Positions 32,501 through 42,650 of a DNA stretch of 64,000 nucleotides are shown in pieces. The stretch's first letter is position 1. Each line of letters opens with the position of its first letter. Below the pieces are notes generated by a model. That model made no database searches, had not been told where the DNA came from, and saw only the letters and a program-made list of their open reading frames with translations. Source of the DNA: Cerioporus squamosus (Eukaryota > Basidiomycota > Agaricomycetes > Polyporales > Polyporaceae); contig JABYQS010000151.1 in the NCBI GenBank assembly GCA_022592435.1, positions 1 to 64,000 of the forward strand, read 5' to 3'. The translations under genes and the position numbers were made by a program.

Positions 32501-33107
32501 CCCATGATCGACGGCCGGCAACGATAGCCTGTCAGTTGCGCCATTGACGGCAATACTCCCGCATCCTGGAGCGGTAGCTCCCCAATTTGAGCTTCTGGAT
32601 TCCGCTCCTGTTGCGATCGGGCCTGCCTGTTGCCCCGAGGACAAGTCGAGTGCTTAAAGACGGAATGCGAAGCTGGAACATCTCCATGAGGATAGTGGCA
32701 GATGGATGGTCTGACACTTAGCTTGATATGCAGCCGGGATTGACTGATTGGGTAGTCATGTCCTATCCGCCCCGCTATTCTTCCCACTTGCCAGCCTTTC
32801 AATCGAGCCCGGTGGACTGATGTGCCAGTGTGTCGTCCTCTGCATTGGGAGCCGTCTTGGTAGGCAGAACATCGTTGACATTCACATTGTAGTGTAAAAC
32901 ATGCAGCGAGGTAAACACAAGTATCAAAAGATGGGCGAACCTGAGTGATGCGAGGAGAGCTGTCAATGGTAGGATCGCAATCTCGATCCGGCGCTAGAGA
33001 CCCTCCCTCCTCCGTAAGCTTGACATATGCTCTTCGAACCGCAAGCGGGAGTCGTCAGGATGGTCGCGCTAAGAAAGCTATCAGAAGTCAAGACGCATGC
33101 TCGAGGA
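32501..33107. other. Intergenic
   Basis: No gene seen between kinase-like gene 3 and the next minus-strand gene. Confidence 0.4.
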
Positions 33108-33688
33108 TTAATAGGACATACTTCTACGACTGACAGCAGCCTTGTACTGCTCCCTAAACGGTCCCGTCAAAGCGTACGCAACCTGTGCATACGACTTCGG
33201 GTCCATGCAGAACTCGCGCCGCTCATACAGCCTCTGCCACCGGTCCCACGCCGCCGGGTTCGACGCTCTAATCAACTCAGACACCCTCCTGCAGTCGGGC
33301 GAACGATGGCCCGCATGTAGTCGACAGGGTCCACCCCGTACGTCCTGCACACGTACATCATGCCGAGCTCCTCGGGGCTCACCGTCGAGCTAACCTGTGC
33401 GAAGTCGACCCCTTCCTCGCCAGCCTTGACACCCCGCACAGCGAGCCGCATGAGCTGCTGGTGCAGCCCGTGCGTGATGGGATACCGGTCGGGTTGTGCC
33501 AGCGCGTAAGTGCGCGGGAAGGTGATGCAGCCTTCCAGATCGTCTGGCCGCCACGTGTCGTCGAACAAGAGCCATTCGGAAGGCGCAATCGGTGTTGTTG
33601 GTAGTGTGTTTGGCGGTGTCGTCGGCCTCCGTGTCGAGGGGCGGGCGAAGGGATCCGGCGATAGAAGAGGGTCGTACGGATACGTCAT
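33108..33688 (-). CDS. Hypothetical protein
   Basis: The start at 33688 (MTYPYDPLLSPDPFARPSTR) leads into a Pro-rich N-terminus, then APSEWLLFDDTWRPDDLEGC and FAQVSSTVSPEELGMMYVCR. At 33297-33299 the frame changes: DYMRAIVRP must continue as DCRRVSELIRASNPAAWDRW, needing one more base in a GGG run. It then reads RLYERREFCMDPKSYAQVAYALT and ends near 33108; a GTATGT donor close to the end may lead to a short final exon. I do not recognise the family. It has a normal coding look on both sides of the break. Length is about 190-200 residues. Confidence 0.55.
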
Positions 33689-34379
33689 GTTTCCGGTGGT
33701 CGACTATAAGAGAGTCGTCCAAGGTTGATATCGCAGGCATGGCGTTACGGTATATAACTCTTCTCCTGCTTTGGCCGCTTAGACATCTGGTGGAGGAACC
33801 ACCAAATCCTGACTCGCTGTCGCAAGCGAGGCTTTGTTCCCTTTGTCCTCGCCCACGACGCAGGGACCTGCATCGCCTGCGCTCGCATCAGAACTTTTGC
33901 CTGAATAGGACACAGAGACTTGATGGAAGACAACTTGCTAAACGGGTTTGGCTGCCGCGCGGGGATCGCGTCGCCACCTATCGCCAGAATCCCAAAGCGG
34001 GCCACTGGACGCGGTGATGGGCCATGTTTTCGAGCCAGTGATCGCATTGTGAGCGAAGCCCATTGTTGTCCAGTGTTACATGACAGCACATGGTGAGACG
34101 GAGCTTGCGGTGCTGCGTGCATACAGGGTAGATCAGTAGAAGTCGCGAGCCTGAGGACGAGACTAAAGACTTATGCAGAGGTGGTTGCAAGGCCTGGCGA
34201 TGTGGTTGGAGGTAACAAGCGAACTGGCCGCAATGGACGGTGGATCAATGTAAGTACCGGCTTTGGTTCAGCTGAGGCCCACGTAAGCCATGCATCAAAC
34301 CGGATCGGTTCGACGAGGCTATGCTCAAGTTGTTCAGCCAGTACAAGCGCCTGATGAGTTCCCCTCGTCGTCGATAAGT
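33689..34379. other. Intergenic
   Basis: Divergent upstream regions of the hypothetical gene (-) and the F-box pseudogene (+). No gene seen. Confidence 0.4.
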
Positions 34380-35666
34380 ATGCTTGACTTGAATGTGCCG
34401 GTCGAGGTTTGTGAACAAGTTATTGACATGCTATCGGACGACAGGAATGGCCTTACTACAGTGCGCCCTCACCTCTCGCGCATGGCGTCCACGATCCCGC
34501 CTCCATCTCTTCCGTTCCATCATGGCACTCCGATCCGCCGGCGAACGACCGAACGTGTACGATCTCGCTGCTCTGTTGGATATGGACAAATCCATAGCAC
34601 TCTTGATCCAAGAAGTTATCGTACTACTTGGACGAGAAGTTCTCATACGACTCGTTGTTTGCAGTGCTCGGACATAGACTTCCACGATCGCGGAAGTTCT
34701 CGTTCGTCGGCACCTGGTCCCCGCACTTCGCCTACATATCACGCGGCGTACTTGCCTGCTCGCCTCGCGTTTGAGCCCATTCAGGTCTCTTTCTCTGGAC
34801 GGTATGTCCCTATCATTTGGCGAACTCGCGCGGCTTCTAGGCACGCTCCCCCAACTCTCGCACCTCGCCCTTGACTCCGTTACATGGCTCCGATTCTACG
34901 ACACATACTCTTCCGAGCTCATCAAGAGTGCCAGTTTGAAGCTTGAAACACTTCAGGTACGTCTCAGCTCCATGGAGTGGCCCGCCTGCCTTGCTGATCC
35001 GCCCACCGCTGTACTGTCAGATGATCAGCACCCATGGTCCCCCTTCATGCGTGGCAACGCTGTTGGACGCTGCGGATCTTACCGTCCCGGTGCGGGAGAT
35101 CACTGTAGACGCCCGCAATTCCGCACCGCGTGCGTTCCCATTGCTCAGCGATCTCATGCTACCGGATTACTGAAGTAACATAACAGCCTTTTCATGGTTC
35201 TGTGCCAGTCTGCACAGATTCTCTGCCCTCCACATCCTGAACATCGCCATTTGTCAAATAGCGACCCCACTGTACATTCGACATGGAGGGGGCCATACAG
35301 GTTCTCTCGAGCATCTCCTCCGGTTCCCTGCAACAAGTCAACTTTGGCTGCCTGAACATTCCTCGCAGTCGATCCAGATATCCCGCGACATTCGAGCAGG
35401 TGTCGGAGGCTCTGCAAACCGTCTTTGCACGGGAGGAATATCAGCATCTCGAACAAGTGTGCGTGCGGGTGACGGAGGATGACGTGAGGTTACTGCCAGC
35501 TTTTGCCTCAAGCCTACCCCAGCTCCGCGATCGAGGCAACCTCGGATTGGCATGCGTGAGTCGCCTTTCTTTCCTCCATATATTTGTGCTTCGTGGCTCA
35601 CTGCTGCGTGCGATACCTAGCCTGCCCCATCAGAGAGGACGACCCACTTTGGCGAAGACGGCATAG
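34380..35666 (+). pseudogene. F-box protein pseudogene, paralog of the gene at 38829
   Basis: MLDLNVPVEVCEQVIDMLSD starts the F-box, but the frame shifts at about 34446 to reach ALLQCALTSRAWRPRSRLHL. It shifts again near 34620 to reach YDSLFAVLGHRLPRS, and once more, with a stop on the way, near 34765 to reach SLSLDGMSLSFGELARLLGT. Later parts are SVTWLRFYDTYSSELIKSAS, SCVATLLDAADLTVPVREIT and VSEALQTVFAREEYQHLEQV. Each segment aligns with the paralog at 38829-40111. Three frame changes within 350 bp, not at base runs, fit a decaying gene better than read errors. Confidence 0.65.
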
Positions 35667-36052
35667 TCGGAGAAACCCCATCTAAAGAGACTCAAGAGAG
35701 ACTGAAAGGGGGAAGCACGAAACGCGGGTAAGCGTAAGACAAATTGACTTCAAACGTCGAACGTGTCACACCGCACAATGTCAGATGTTGTATAAGAGGT
35801 AGATAGATTCTGGGCGACGAGATACGACAGCAGACACGAGTGCAGTGGCAGCGGCGACCGCGAGGTTGATATGAGACGTCGTGACGAGACGACAAGCTCC
35901 AGGGCAGCAGAGAATGTACATCGATTAGGAGAGACGTAACGAGAACGAGAACGAGAACGAGACGAGGATAGTAGAGCCGGTATAACAGAGGAAATAAGGC
36001 GAGTTGAGGTAGACGTGCGAGCGGAGGAGGCCAGAGGCGACGATGCGCCTCT
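35667..36052. other. Intergenic with a short tandem repeat
   Basis: Only the purine-rich repeat at 35939-35962 and a general GA bias. Confidence 0.5.
35939..35962 (+). repeat. Microsatellite (ACGAGA)4
   Basis: Four perfect copies of ACGAGA followed by CGAGG. Confidence 0.8.
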
Positions 36053-36853
36053 TCACAAGGGCGTGTTCAAATTCTGCGACACTGGTCAGTTGGGCAGTCG
36101 CGACACAGTAATGTGCGAACGTACCACTGTTAGATGCTCCCAGTCATACCACCAGAGCAGCTCCGGCTTATGGTCCCCGATAGTCATGGCTTCCTCGACA
36201 ACGTCCACGACATTCTGGACACTCCCGGACACTTCCTCCATTTCGTAGGTCCTCTCTTCGATGTTGCAGTTGTTGTAGATCGCGAACATACGCACATAGC
36301 CGCACGCAAAATGGGTGACCCTTTCGAGCTTGATACCCGCCCGCGTTGAGAGGTCCTTCAAGAAAACAAGAATGTGGGCCAGTGTCTTGAGCGCACTGAT
36401 GAGCTCATCGTTACTCTTCTGCTCCTCGGTGAGTTCGCCGCACTTGATTGAGGTCGTCCCCGCCAGCTCCGACAGCCACTCGTCGTCAAACGCGTCCAGC
36501 TCGAGATTATGGTGTGTGGCATAGTCCCACACGAACTCCCGATTGTACGCCCAACCATATGCGAGCCGGAGCGGGGTGCCTCCCCTGCTGCCCATCATGC
36601 TCCTCTTCAACATCTTGCGCGGGCCGAAGATCGCGCTCAGCCTCGTCCACTTCTGTGAACGGCGTCAGACCTGGTCACTGCAAACTGAGGATAATAAAAC
36701 TATACAGCTTCCTGCGCTGCTTTTGCCCGATCTGTGAACTTCAATGATACTAATCCCGTCGGTGTCAAAGCGCGTCCGCCCCTTCTCATCGACATCGAAC
36801 TCGAAAAGATACTGATCATCGGGATGCTTGTTGGGAACGATTTTAGGATACAT
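36053..36853 (-). CDS. Orphan gene A of a duplicated pair
   Basis: The start at 36853 gives MYPKIVPNKHPDDQYLFEFD, then DEKGRTRFDTDG. Exon 2 (after an acceptor GTTCACAG) gives KWTRLSAIFGPRKMLKRSMM, then GGTPLRLAYGWAYNREFVWD, SIKCGELTEEQKSNDELISA and EERTYEMEEVSGSVQNVVDV. A third exon codes only NLNTPL before the stop at 36053-36055. The copy at 37493-38287 has the same exons. Exon 1 here carries extra bases near 36740-36752 (seven bases where the copy has three), which puts its end out of frame. This is either a real break or an error. No known domain was recognised. The protein is soluble, rich in Trp and Tyr, and has LLWWYDWEHL near the end. Confidence 0.6.
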
Positions 36854-37492
36854 GACAGTAGCGGTGTGGGAGAGCGATGGATGCAATGTGGTCAGCGGTC
36901 AGTGGGATGACTCAGGCAAGTAGGTGGTGGTCACTGTCTGGGTCGAGTAAGGTCGCGTACCAAATGCAACTTCGCGTGACCGCGTCCTACTTGAGTGGGG
37001 TTGCCATATACGGTAACGGCGGTAAGTGAGACTAAGTAGTCTGAGTCGGGCTCGAAGGGCGGCCTTCTGATCGTGTATTGCGTCGCACCCTTGGCCTCAC
37101 CGGCACTGGCGAGACCACAAGCCTCCGGCCCAAATGGGAGTGATTTTGCGAGGCGAGACGGCATCCGAGGACAGACAAGGACACGACGGTGTTCAAAATT
37201 TGAACTATGTTACATAGGCTGGTAGCAGGTGGTGAACGACAACAACGAGGCACATGGACGAGAGGGCGCGAACAACGGGTACAGTGCGAGCGCACTGGTG
37301 GAACGAGAGAAGGTATGAGACAGCGTGGTATGAGCGAGATAAAAAAGTATCCTAAATGGGTGACGACGAGGAGACGTGACCCCACGAGAACAGTATGAGG
37401 GTAGAGCGGGTGGCCCAAGAGAGGGACCGTGGATGGGACAGGATGCGATAGGCGCATAAACGCGGAGGCCGAAGGCGATGTGCGCCACGCCC
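36854..37492. other. Spacer between the duplicated pair
   Basis: It holds the upstream region of gene A and the 3' region of gene B. A minus-strand open frame at 36931-37164 shows no similarity to anything recognised. Confidence 0.4.
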
Positions 37493-38287
37493 TCACAAGG
37501 GAGTGCTCAGATCCTGTATAACGAGACGGGGTCAGGGAGATCACAGTCGCATCGTGACGTCGCACGTACCACCTGGAGATGCTCCCAATCATACCACCAA
37601 AGCAGCTCCGGCTTATGGTCTCCGACAGCCATGGCCTCCTGAACAACATCCACGACTTTCTGGACACTCCCGGACACTTCCTCCATTTCGTAGGTCCTCT
37701 CTTCGACGTTGTAGTTGTTGAAGAGCTCGAACATCCACGGCCAATCGTACGAGAAAGGACACACCCGCACGAGCTGGATACCTGCCTTTTCAGACAGATC
37801 CTCGAGAACAAGGAGGCGGGCCAGTGTCTTGAGCCCGCTGACGAGCTTCTCGTTGCTCTTCTGCTCCTCAGTGAGTTCGCCGTACTTGATCAAGGTCGTC
37901 CCGGCCAGCTCCGTAAACCAAGCATCATCAGACACGTCCATCTCGAGGTTGTGGTGTGTGGCATAATCCCATATGAACTCCCGCTTGTAGACCCAGCCGT
38001 ATGCCAGCCGGGGCGGGTTGCCTCCTCTGCTGCCCATCATACTTTTCTTGAGTGCCTTACGCGGGCCGAAGATCGCGTTCAGCCTCCTCCATTTCTGTCA
38101 ATGGCATCAGAAGTGATCGCTCGAAGTGAGTGAGCATGCGTACAGCTTCCTGCGCAGCCTTTGCGCGATCCGTGAACTTGGCACTTGTACCGTCGGTGTC
38201 AAACTGCATCCTCCCCTTTTCGTCGAGGTCAAACTCGAAGAGATACTCGTCGTCGGGGTGCTCCCTCCGGTAGAAGTCAGGGTACAT
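37493..38287 (-). CDS. Orphan gene B of a duplicated pair
   Basis: Three exons give 228 residues: MYPDFYRREHPDDEYLFEFD to KFTDRAKAAQEA (48 residues), then after GTACGC...TTGACAG the segment KWRRLNAIFGPRKALKKS through YDWEHLQ (174 residues), then after GTGGTA...TATACAG the last six residues DLSTPL. The frame is intact. Conserved between the two copies are HPDD.YLFEFD.DEKGR, GPRK, SMMGSRGG, RLAYGW.Y.REF.WDYATHH, ELAGT, GELTEEQKSN, EERTYEMEEVSGSVQ and DHKPELLWWYDWEHL. The amino-acid conservation across the pair supports real coding. No function can be given. No signal peptide or membrane segment was seen. Confidence 0.72.
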
Positions 38288-38828
38288 TGAGGCGGTATAG
38301 TTGCGACGGATGAGCTGAAGCTGAGGATGAGGCTGAGGCTGCTGAGCGAGCGATGGATCAAGTACGGGGGTGGTGGGATGGTGATGGTGGCGGTCTGGTT
38401 CAAGTTATACATGGAGTCGTTGAAGTTCAGCTGGGAAATGCGCCTTCCGTCTGAGTGGGGCCCTGTATGGTACAGTCAAGCTTCCGCTTTTGTCAAGCAG
38501 CTACGCAGGAAGTACTGGTCGGAGATATTGGTATCATATGAGCGGTCCACTAGGTCAACTCCTCTCATCGCGTCGACTCCTTCCTCACCTTGTTTTGCCC
38601 CGACGCTGTATGTTGTCGACTTGTTCTTCGCTATTGCATTGCGTTGGTCTTCTGGTATCTTACGGTATGCTATTCGGGACCACGACCGTCGACGTCGTCG
38701 CGCTTCGTCGCGACACGGTGTGACGTGATGCCGAGTCACACTGTACTAGTTCTCTCACGTGATGCGATGCCCACTTTGGACCACAGCCTCCCGCAGCCCG
38801 CTACCTCGCCTTCCCCCTCATCTCCCTG
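38288..38828. other. Intergenic, divergent promoters
   Basis: Upstream regions of gene B (-) and of the F-box gene (+). No gene seen. Confidence 0.4.
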
Positions 38829-40111
38829 ATGTCCTCGACTAGTAATGTGCCCGTCGAGATTTGCCAGCATATCATTGACGCGCTATGGGACGACATTGGG
38901 ACACTGAGACAATGCGCTCTCGCATGCCGCGCCTGGCTTCCGCGATCCCGGCTCCATATCTTCCACTCGATCACGCTCCGTGAACGGCCCAACGTCTACG
39001 CTTTCGCTAGTGTAATGCAGAGAGAACGATCGATAGAACAGCTGGTACAGAGAATCAGGATAGATTTGGAGAAGCATACGTTCCTACTCGACTCGTTCTT
39101 CGCGGTGCTCGGCCACCGACTTCCACGACTACGGGAGCTCTCTCTTACCGGTAATATGTTCCCCGGTTTATTCCATCGGCACATCACACGGCGTACTTGC
39201 TTGCACGCCTCTTTTATGGCTTCTATTACTTCACTTAGTCTGTATAAGGTGACCTTTCTGACGTTCGGTGACCTTGCAAGGCTCTTAGACACGCTAACGC
39301 ACTGTCTGACGCACCTCACTCTCGATTCTACATCATGGATCACCTATGGTACATACTCTTCGGAGCTCATCACGAGTCGTAGCTTGAAGCTCGAAACATT
39401 TCACGTATGTGTGCTTTGCTAGCGATCAATCATTTCTACGCCCTGATCTGCAGTGACAGATGAAGAACACCTATGGGCCCTCCTCGTGCGTGCGCACGAT
39501 GCTACGCGCTGCAGACCCTTCCATGTTGCAGGAGATGACTGTAGATGCTTGCTGTCTTGTACAATTCACGCCTTGTGAGTGCCATTCCTCGCTGCACAGC
39601 CCAACACTGATAACTAACAGTTCAAAGCTTTTGAATGGTTCTCTGTCGATCTCCACGACTTCGCCGCCTTACGAAAGCCGTCCATCTATACGCATATGGA
39701 GCTAACGCCACTCGTGGGTCTAGAAGGAGCCATGGCCGTTATCTCAAGTATAATATCCACATCTCTACGGCGCGTCACCCTCGACTGCTTCCACTCTCGC
39801 TCCGGGCAATCTGAGCTTCCTACTCTGTTGGCTGCAGTGTCCGAAGACCTGCAGCCGTGCTCTCTCGGACGGAATTCTCGAAACTGGAGGAAGTTTGCTT
39901 GCGGGTGACGGAACGTGACTCAGAGCTAGTAGAAGCTCTTGGTTCCAGCCTCCAGCATCTCTGCGATAGAGGTATCCTCGTGTTGGCATTTTGTGAGTTA
40001 CCCCTCGTCACGTTCGATGTATCGCTCATCTGATGCGTGTGGGTCCTAGACGACGGTGTAGATGATACAGGGGAAATGCGGTTTGCAAAGGAACACGTTT
40101 GTCGGGACTGA
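38829..40111 (+). CDS. F-box/leucine-rich-type protein, paralog of the pseudogene at 34380
   Basis: MSSTSNVPVEICQHIIDALW starts an F-box, followed by QCALACRAWLPRSRLHIFHS, VLGHRLPRLRELSLTG and LTFGDLARLLDTLTHCLTHL, which has a leucine-rich repeat look. Exon 1 ends at KLETFH|GTATGT. Later exons give YGPSSCVRTMLRAADPS and WFSVDLHDFAALRKPSIYTH. One frame break lies near 39853 (EDLQ must continue as AVLSRTEFSKLEEVCLRVTE, one base short). A last exon after GTGAGT...CCTAG ends AKEHVCRD with the stop at 40109-40111. Proposed role is an SCF ligase adaptor, by family only. Confidence 0.68.
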
Positions 40112-42650
40112 GTTCCACGAGCTGGATGATATCATTGTGGTCGCGCAGTTGTCAGTGAGCCTTTTTCCACTGCCTATGAGATCACATTTCTTAACTCCAT
40201 AGCAGGTCGAGGCCACTGATTACCGGTTAGGATCCCCGAACGCCCTGGGAACTTGGAAGCAGACAATTCCCGCCCATCGTACCACTCGTTCCCGTGCTCA
40301 TCGCTATATACTCACTGCTCCCCTCCCGCCGGGCCCATATGTATGCGTGTACGCTTCGCCTTCCGTCTCCAAGCTACTTCCTTCCCATCGTGACACGTCG
40401 CACTGGATCATCAAGTCTTCCTCTTTTCTACCACGCGGTCTTTCCGTGCATTTCTCCAGTCTCTCCTCATGGCTGGTACACTATCTTCGGCTGCGGCGAG
40501 AACCGAAAGTCGGCCGCTCGGACCTGCTCGTTAAGCGATGCCAAAACCTCGGACACTACCCCCGTTGACCGCCTTCCTGCGTGTCCGCATGGACGCTTTT
40601 GCGCTCGCGTACGGACTACTGCTCTTCGTGCCCCTTTGACTCACAACACGCAACCCTAAATATAGAATCGAGTCGCAGATATACAAGCAATCGGCCCCGG
40701 CATCTCGCGTCCTGCAGGCGCGTGGTGCGCTGCCGGAAACGCGTTCCCCTCCTGTCGCGGCTGCACTGTGTCGTTAACGCGCCGCGACCCCCGCCTCCAG
40801 CTCCAGGGCCATGTGCTACCAGGGGTTCCATAACGCTGCCTCGTGTCCGAGCACGTTTCGACGCTGTGCACTTGTATCTCCATCGGACCATCCTGCCGTC
40901 TCGGGAAGCGAGTTGTCACCCGCCATCTCAGCTGGACGCCGAGCTCACACCCATCACCAGCAGTCCGAGGGAGTTTAAAGGCCTCTCGGTGTACTGTCAT
41001 CTTCCTCGGCTCGGTTCGGGCACGATCCTTGAAGACCAACGCAGCGCCATGCATGCTTCGGGGTCCACTCTTCCAAGACACCCCCCCCCCTTCCGCCGCA
41101 AGCGTCTCTGTCCGCGGTTGACAGATGCGCAAGAACCACCCAATTTGTGGTTTCCTTCTCCTCACCCACACGGCGAGCGACGCGCGCTCGACCGGTCCCT
41201 CACTGTCGCGGCTCCTTCTAGTCGGGGATCTTCGCCTTCTGCGCAGCCCGCATCTGCCTCAGCATCCGGTGTCCTCGGTCCCGCGCGTCTTCCGCACCAA
41301 TGCTCCCGGTTCCGAACGCCCTCCGCCGTCTGCTGTCTTCGCACACGCGGACTACGTAGCCCATGCCAGTAGGCATGCCGCAGACAGAGAGGTCCGGGGT
41401 CCCACCGCAAAGGCTTAATCAAGGCTGTGCACTTGTATGACCTTGTGGGAGCATAAGTACGCAGGGGAACAACTCGAAGGGTCCGCCCGCCCGGGGACGC
41501 ACGACCATATGCATCTGCCAGTCCCATCTCTGCTAGCTCCGCCCGCGGCATCTGATTCTCGTTATGCCGGCGTTTCTGCTGCTGGGACGAAGTGGCAGGG
41601 GGAGCATGTGGGTGGGAGCGGCGGCGGGACATCGTTCACGCGTCCGGGTCCGCGAGGCGTTCGTGTTCGCAGCGCCTCGAGCTTCTCAGCAAGCGTTAGA
41701 TCTGCGCACAAAGCACACGGCACTGCCGCGCTGATATAGGCGACTACCGCAGCGAGATTGCGACGGGAAGATGGAAGATTGCATACTTATGCATTATGGC
41801 CCGGGACGAAGGTAATCGGGTGATGTATTCACTAATTCAGAGCCGGGATACCGTACTTGGCGCCGCTGGAAGTTGTTCACGACCATTCCGAGCCATTCCT
41901 GGGCGTTGGCGTGGTTAATTGGCAAGATATGGTCAGACTATGATCCTCGCTCGGAGCGCTGCATGACGGGGAAGACGCTGTCGGGGGCTGTCTGCGGTCT
42001 GATAGGCGCATGTATGTGGTTTCATGTGGTGGTGTACTTGCACGCCCGTTCCGTAGAGTACAAGGCCAGCTGTATCCAAATCCGTTCCGTACCATTCAGA
42101 GGTTTGAAAGTTTGAGTTTGGACTTGCGCGCAAACGGAGATTACATTGTGGGTGCCTACGTATCTGCGATCTTGTTGTGTATTACTTTACAATGACGTTG
42201 GAAAATTGCGGCAAACGTTCGTCTATCTCGAGGCATGTGCGAATGAAACGGATATTGCTGAATGAGGAGACGCGAGAGAAACAGTAAGAGTATAGAGGAG
42301 GAGAGGAGAGGAGTATGTAACTATGTACGGAGAGGAGAGATTCGCTCTGGTTCGGAAGCTACAGGATACAACATGTTGCAGCAACGACAGCTATGACACA
42401 AGAACAGGGATCACGTTTCGTGGTAGACGGCGAAGCGTCAAAGACTAGGGAATTGACTTGGGACTTGATCAGAGACGAAGGGGGCAAGAGAGAGGCGAGA
42501 CGATGAAAGCTGGATGGAGCTTCGTACCCAAAAAATACGAATAATGCACGAGAGACAAGAGCGTGACGCAAGAGCGACGAAAGCCGTGTCCAAGGAGTCC
42601 AAGGCCCACAAGCGACTACTCGATATCCACCTGTTCACATATTTCCACCG
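40112..42650. other. 2.5 kb without a recognisable gene
   Basis: GC-rich at 40.3-41.7 kb with long open frames in several frames on both strands, a sign of low stop-codon density and not of genes. It has a C10 run at about 41091-41100 and a 15 bp repeat GCTGTGCACTTGTAT at 40863-40877 and 41424-41438. From 42.2 to 42.35 kb it is purine-rich (GAGGAGAGGAGAGGAG). The last part is the 3' region of the Zn2Cys6 gene. Confidence 0.45.

Noticed and set aside
40581..41372. Plus-strand open frame of 263 codons
   Set aside because: Rich in Arg, Pro and Ser as expected from GC-rich non-coding sequence, overlapped by equally long frames on the other strand, with no domain.
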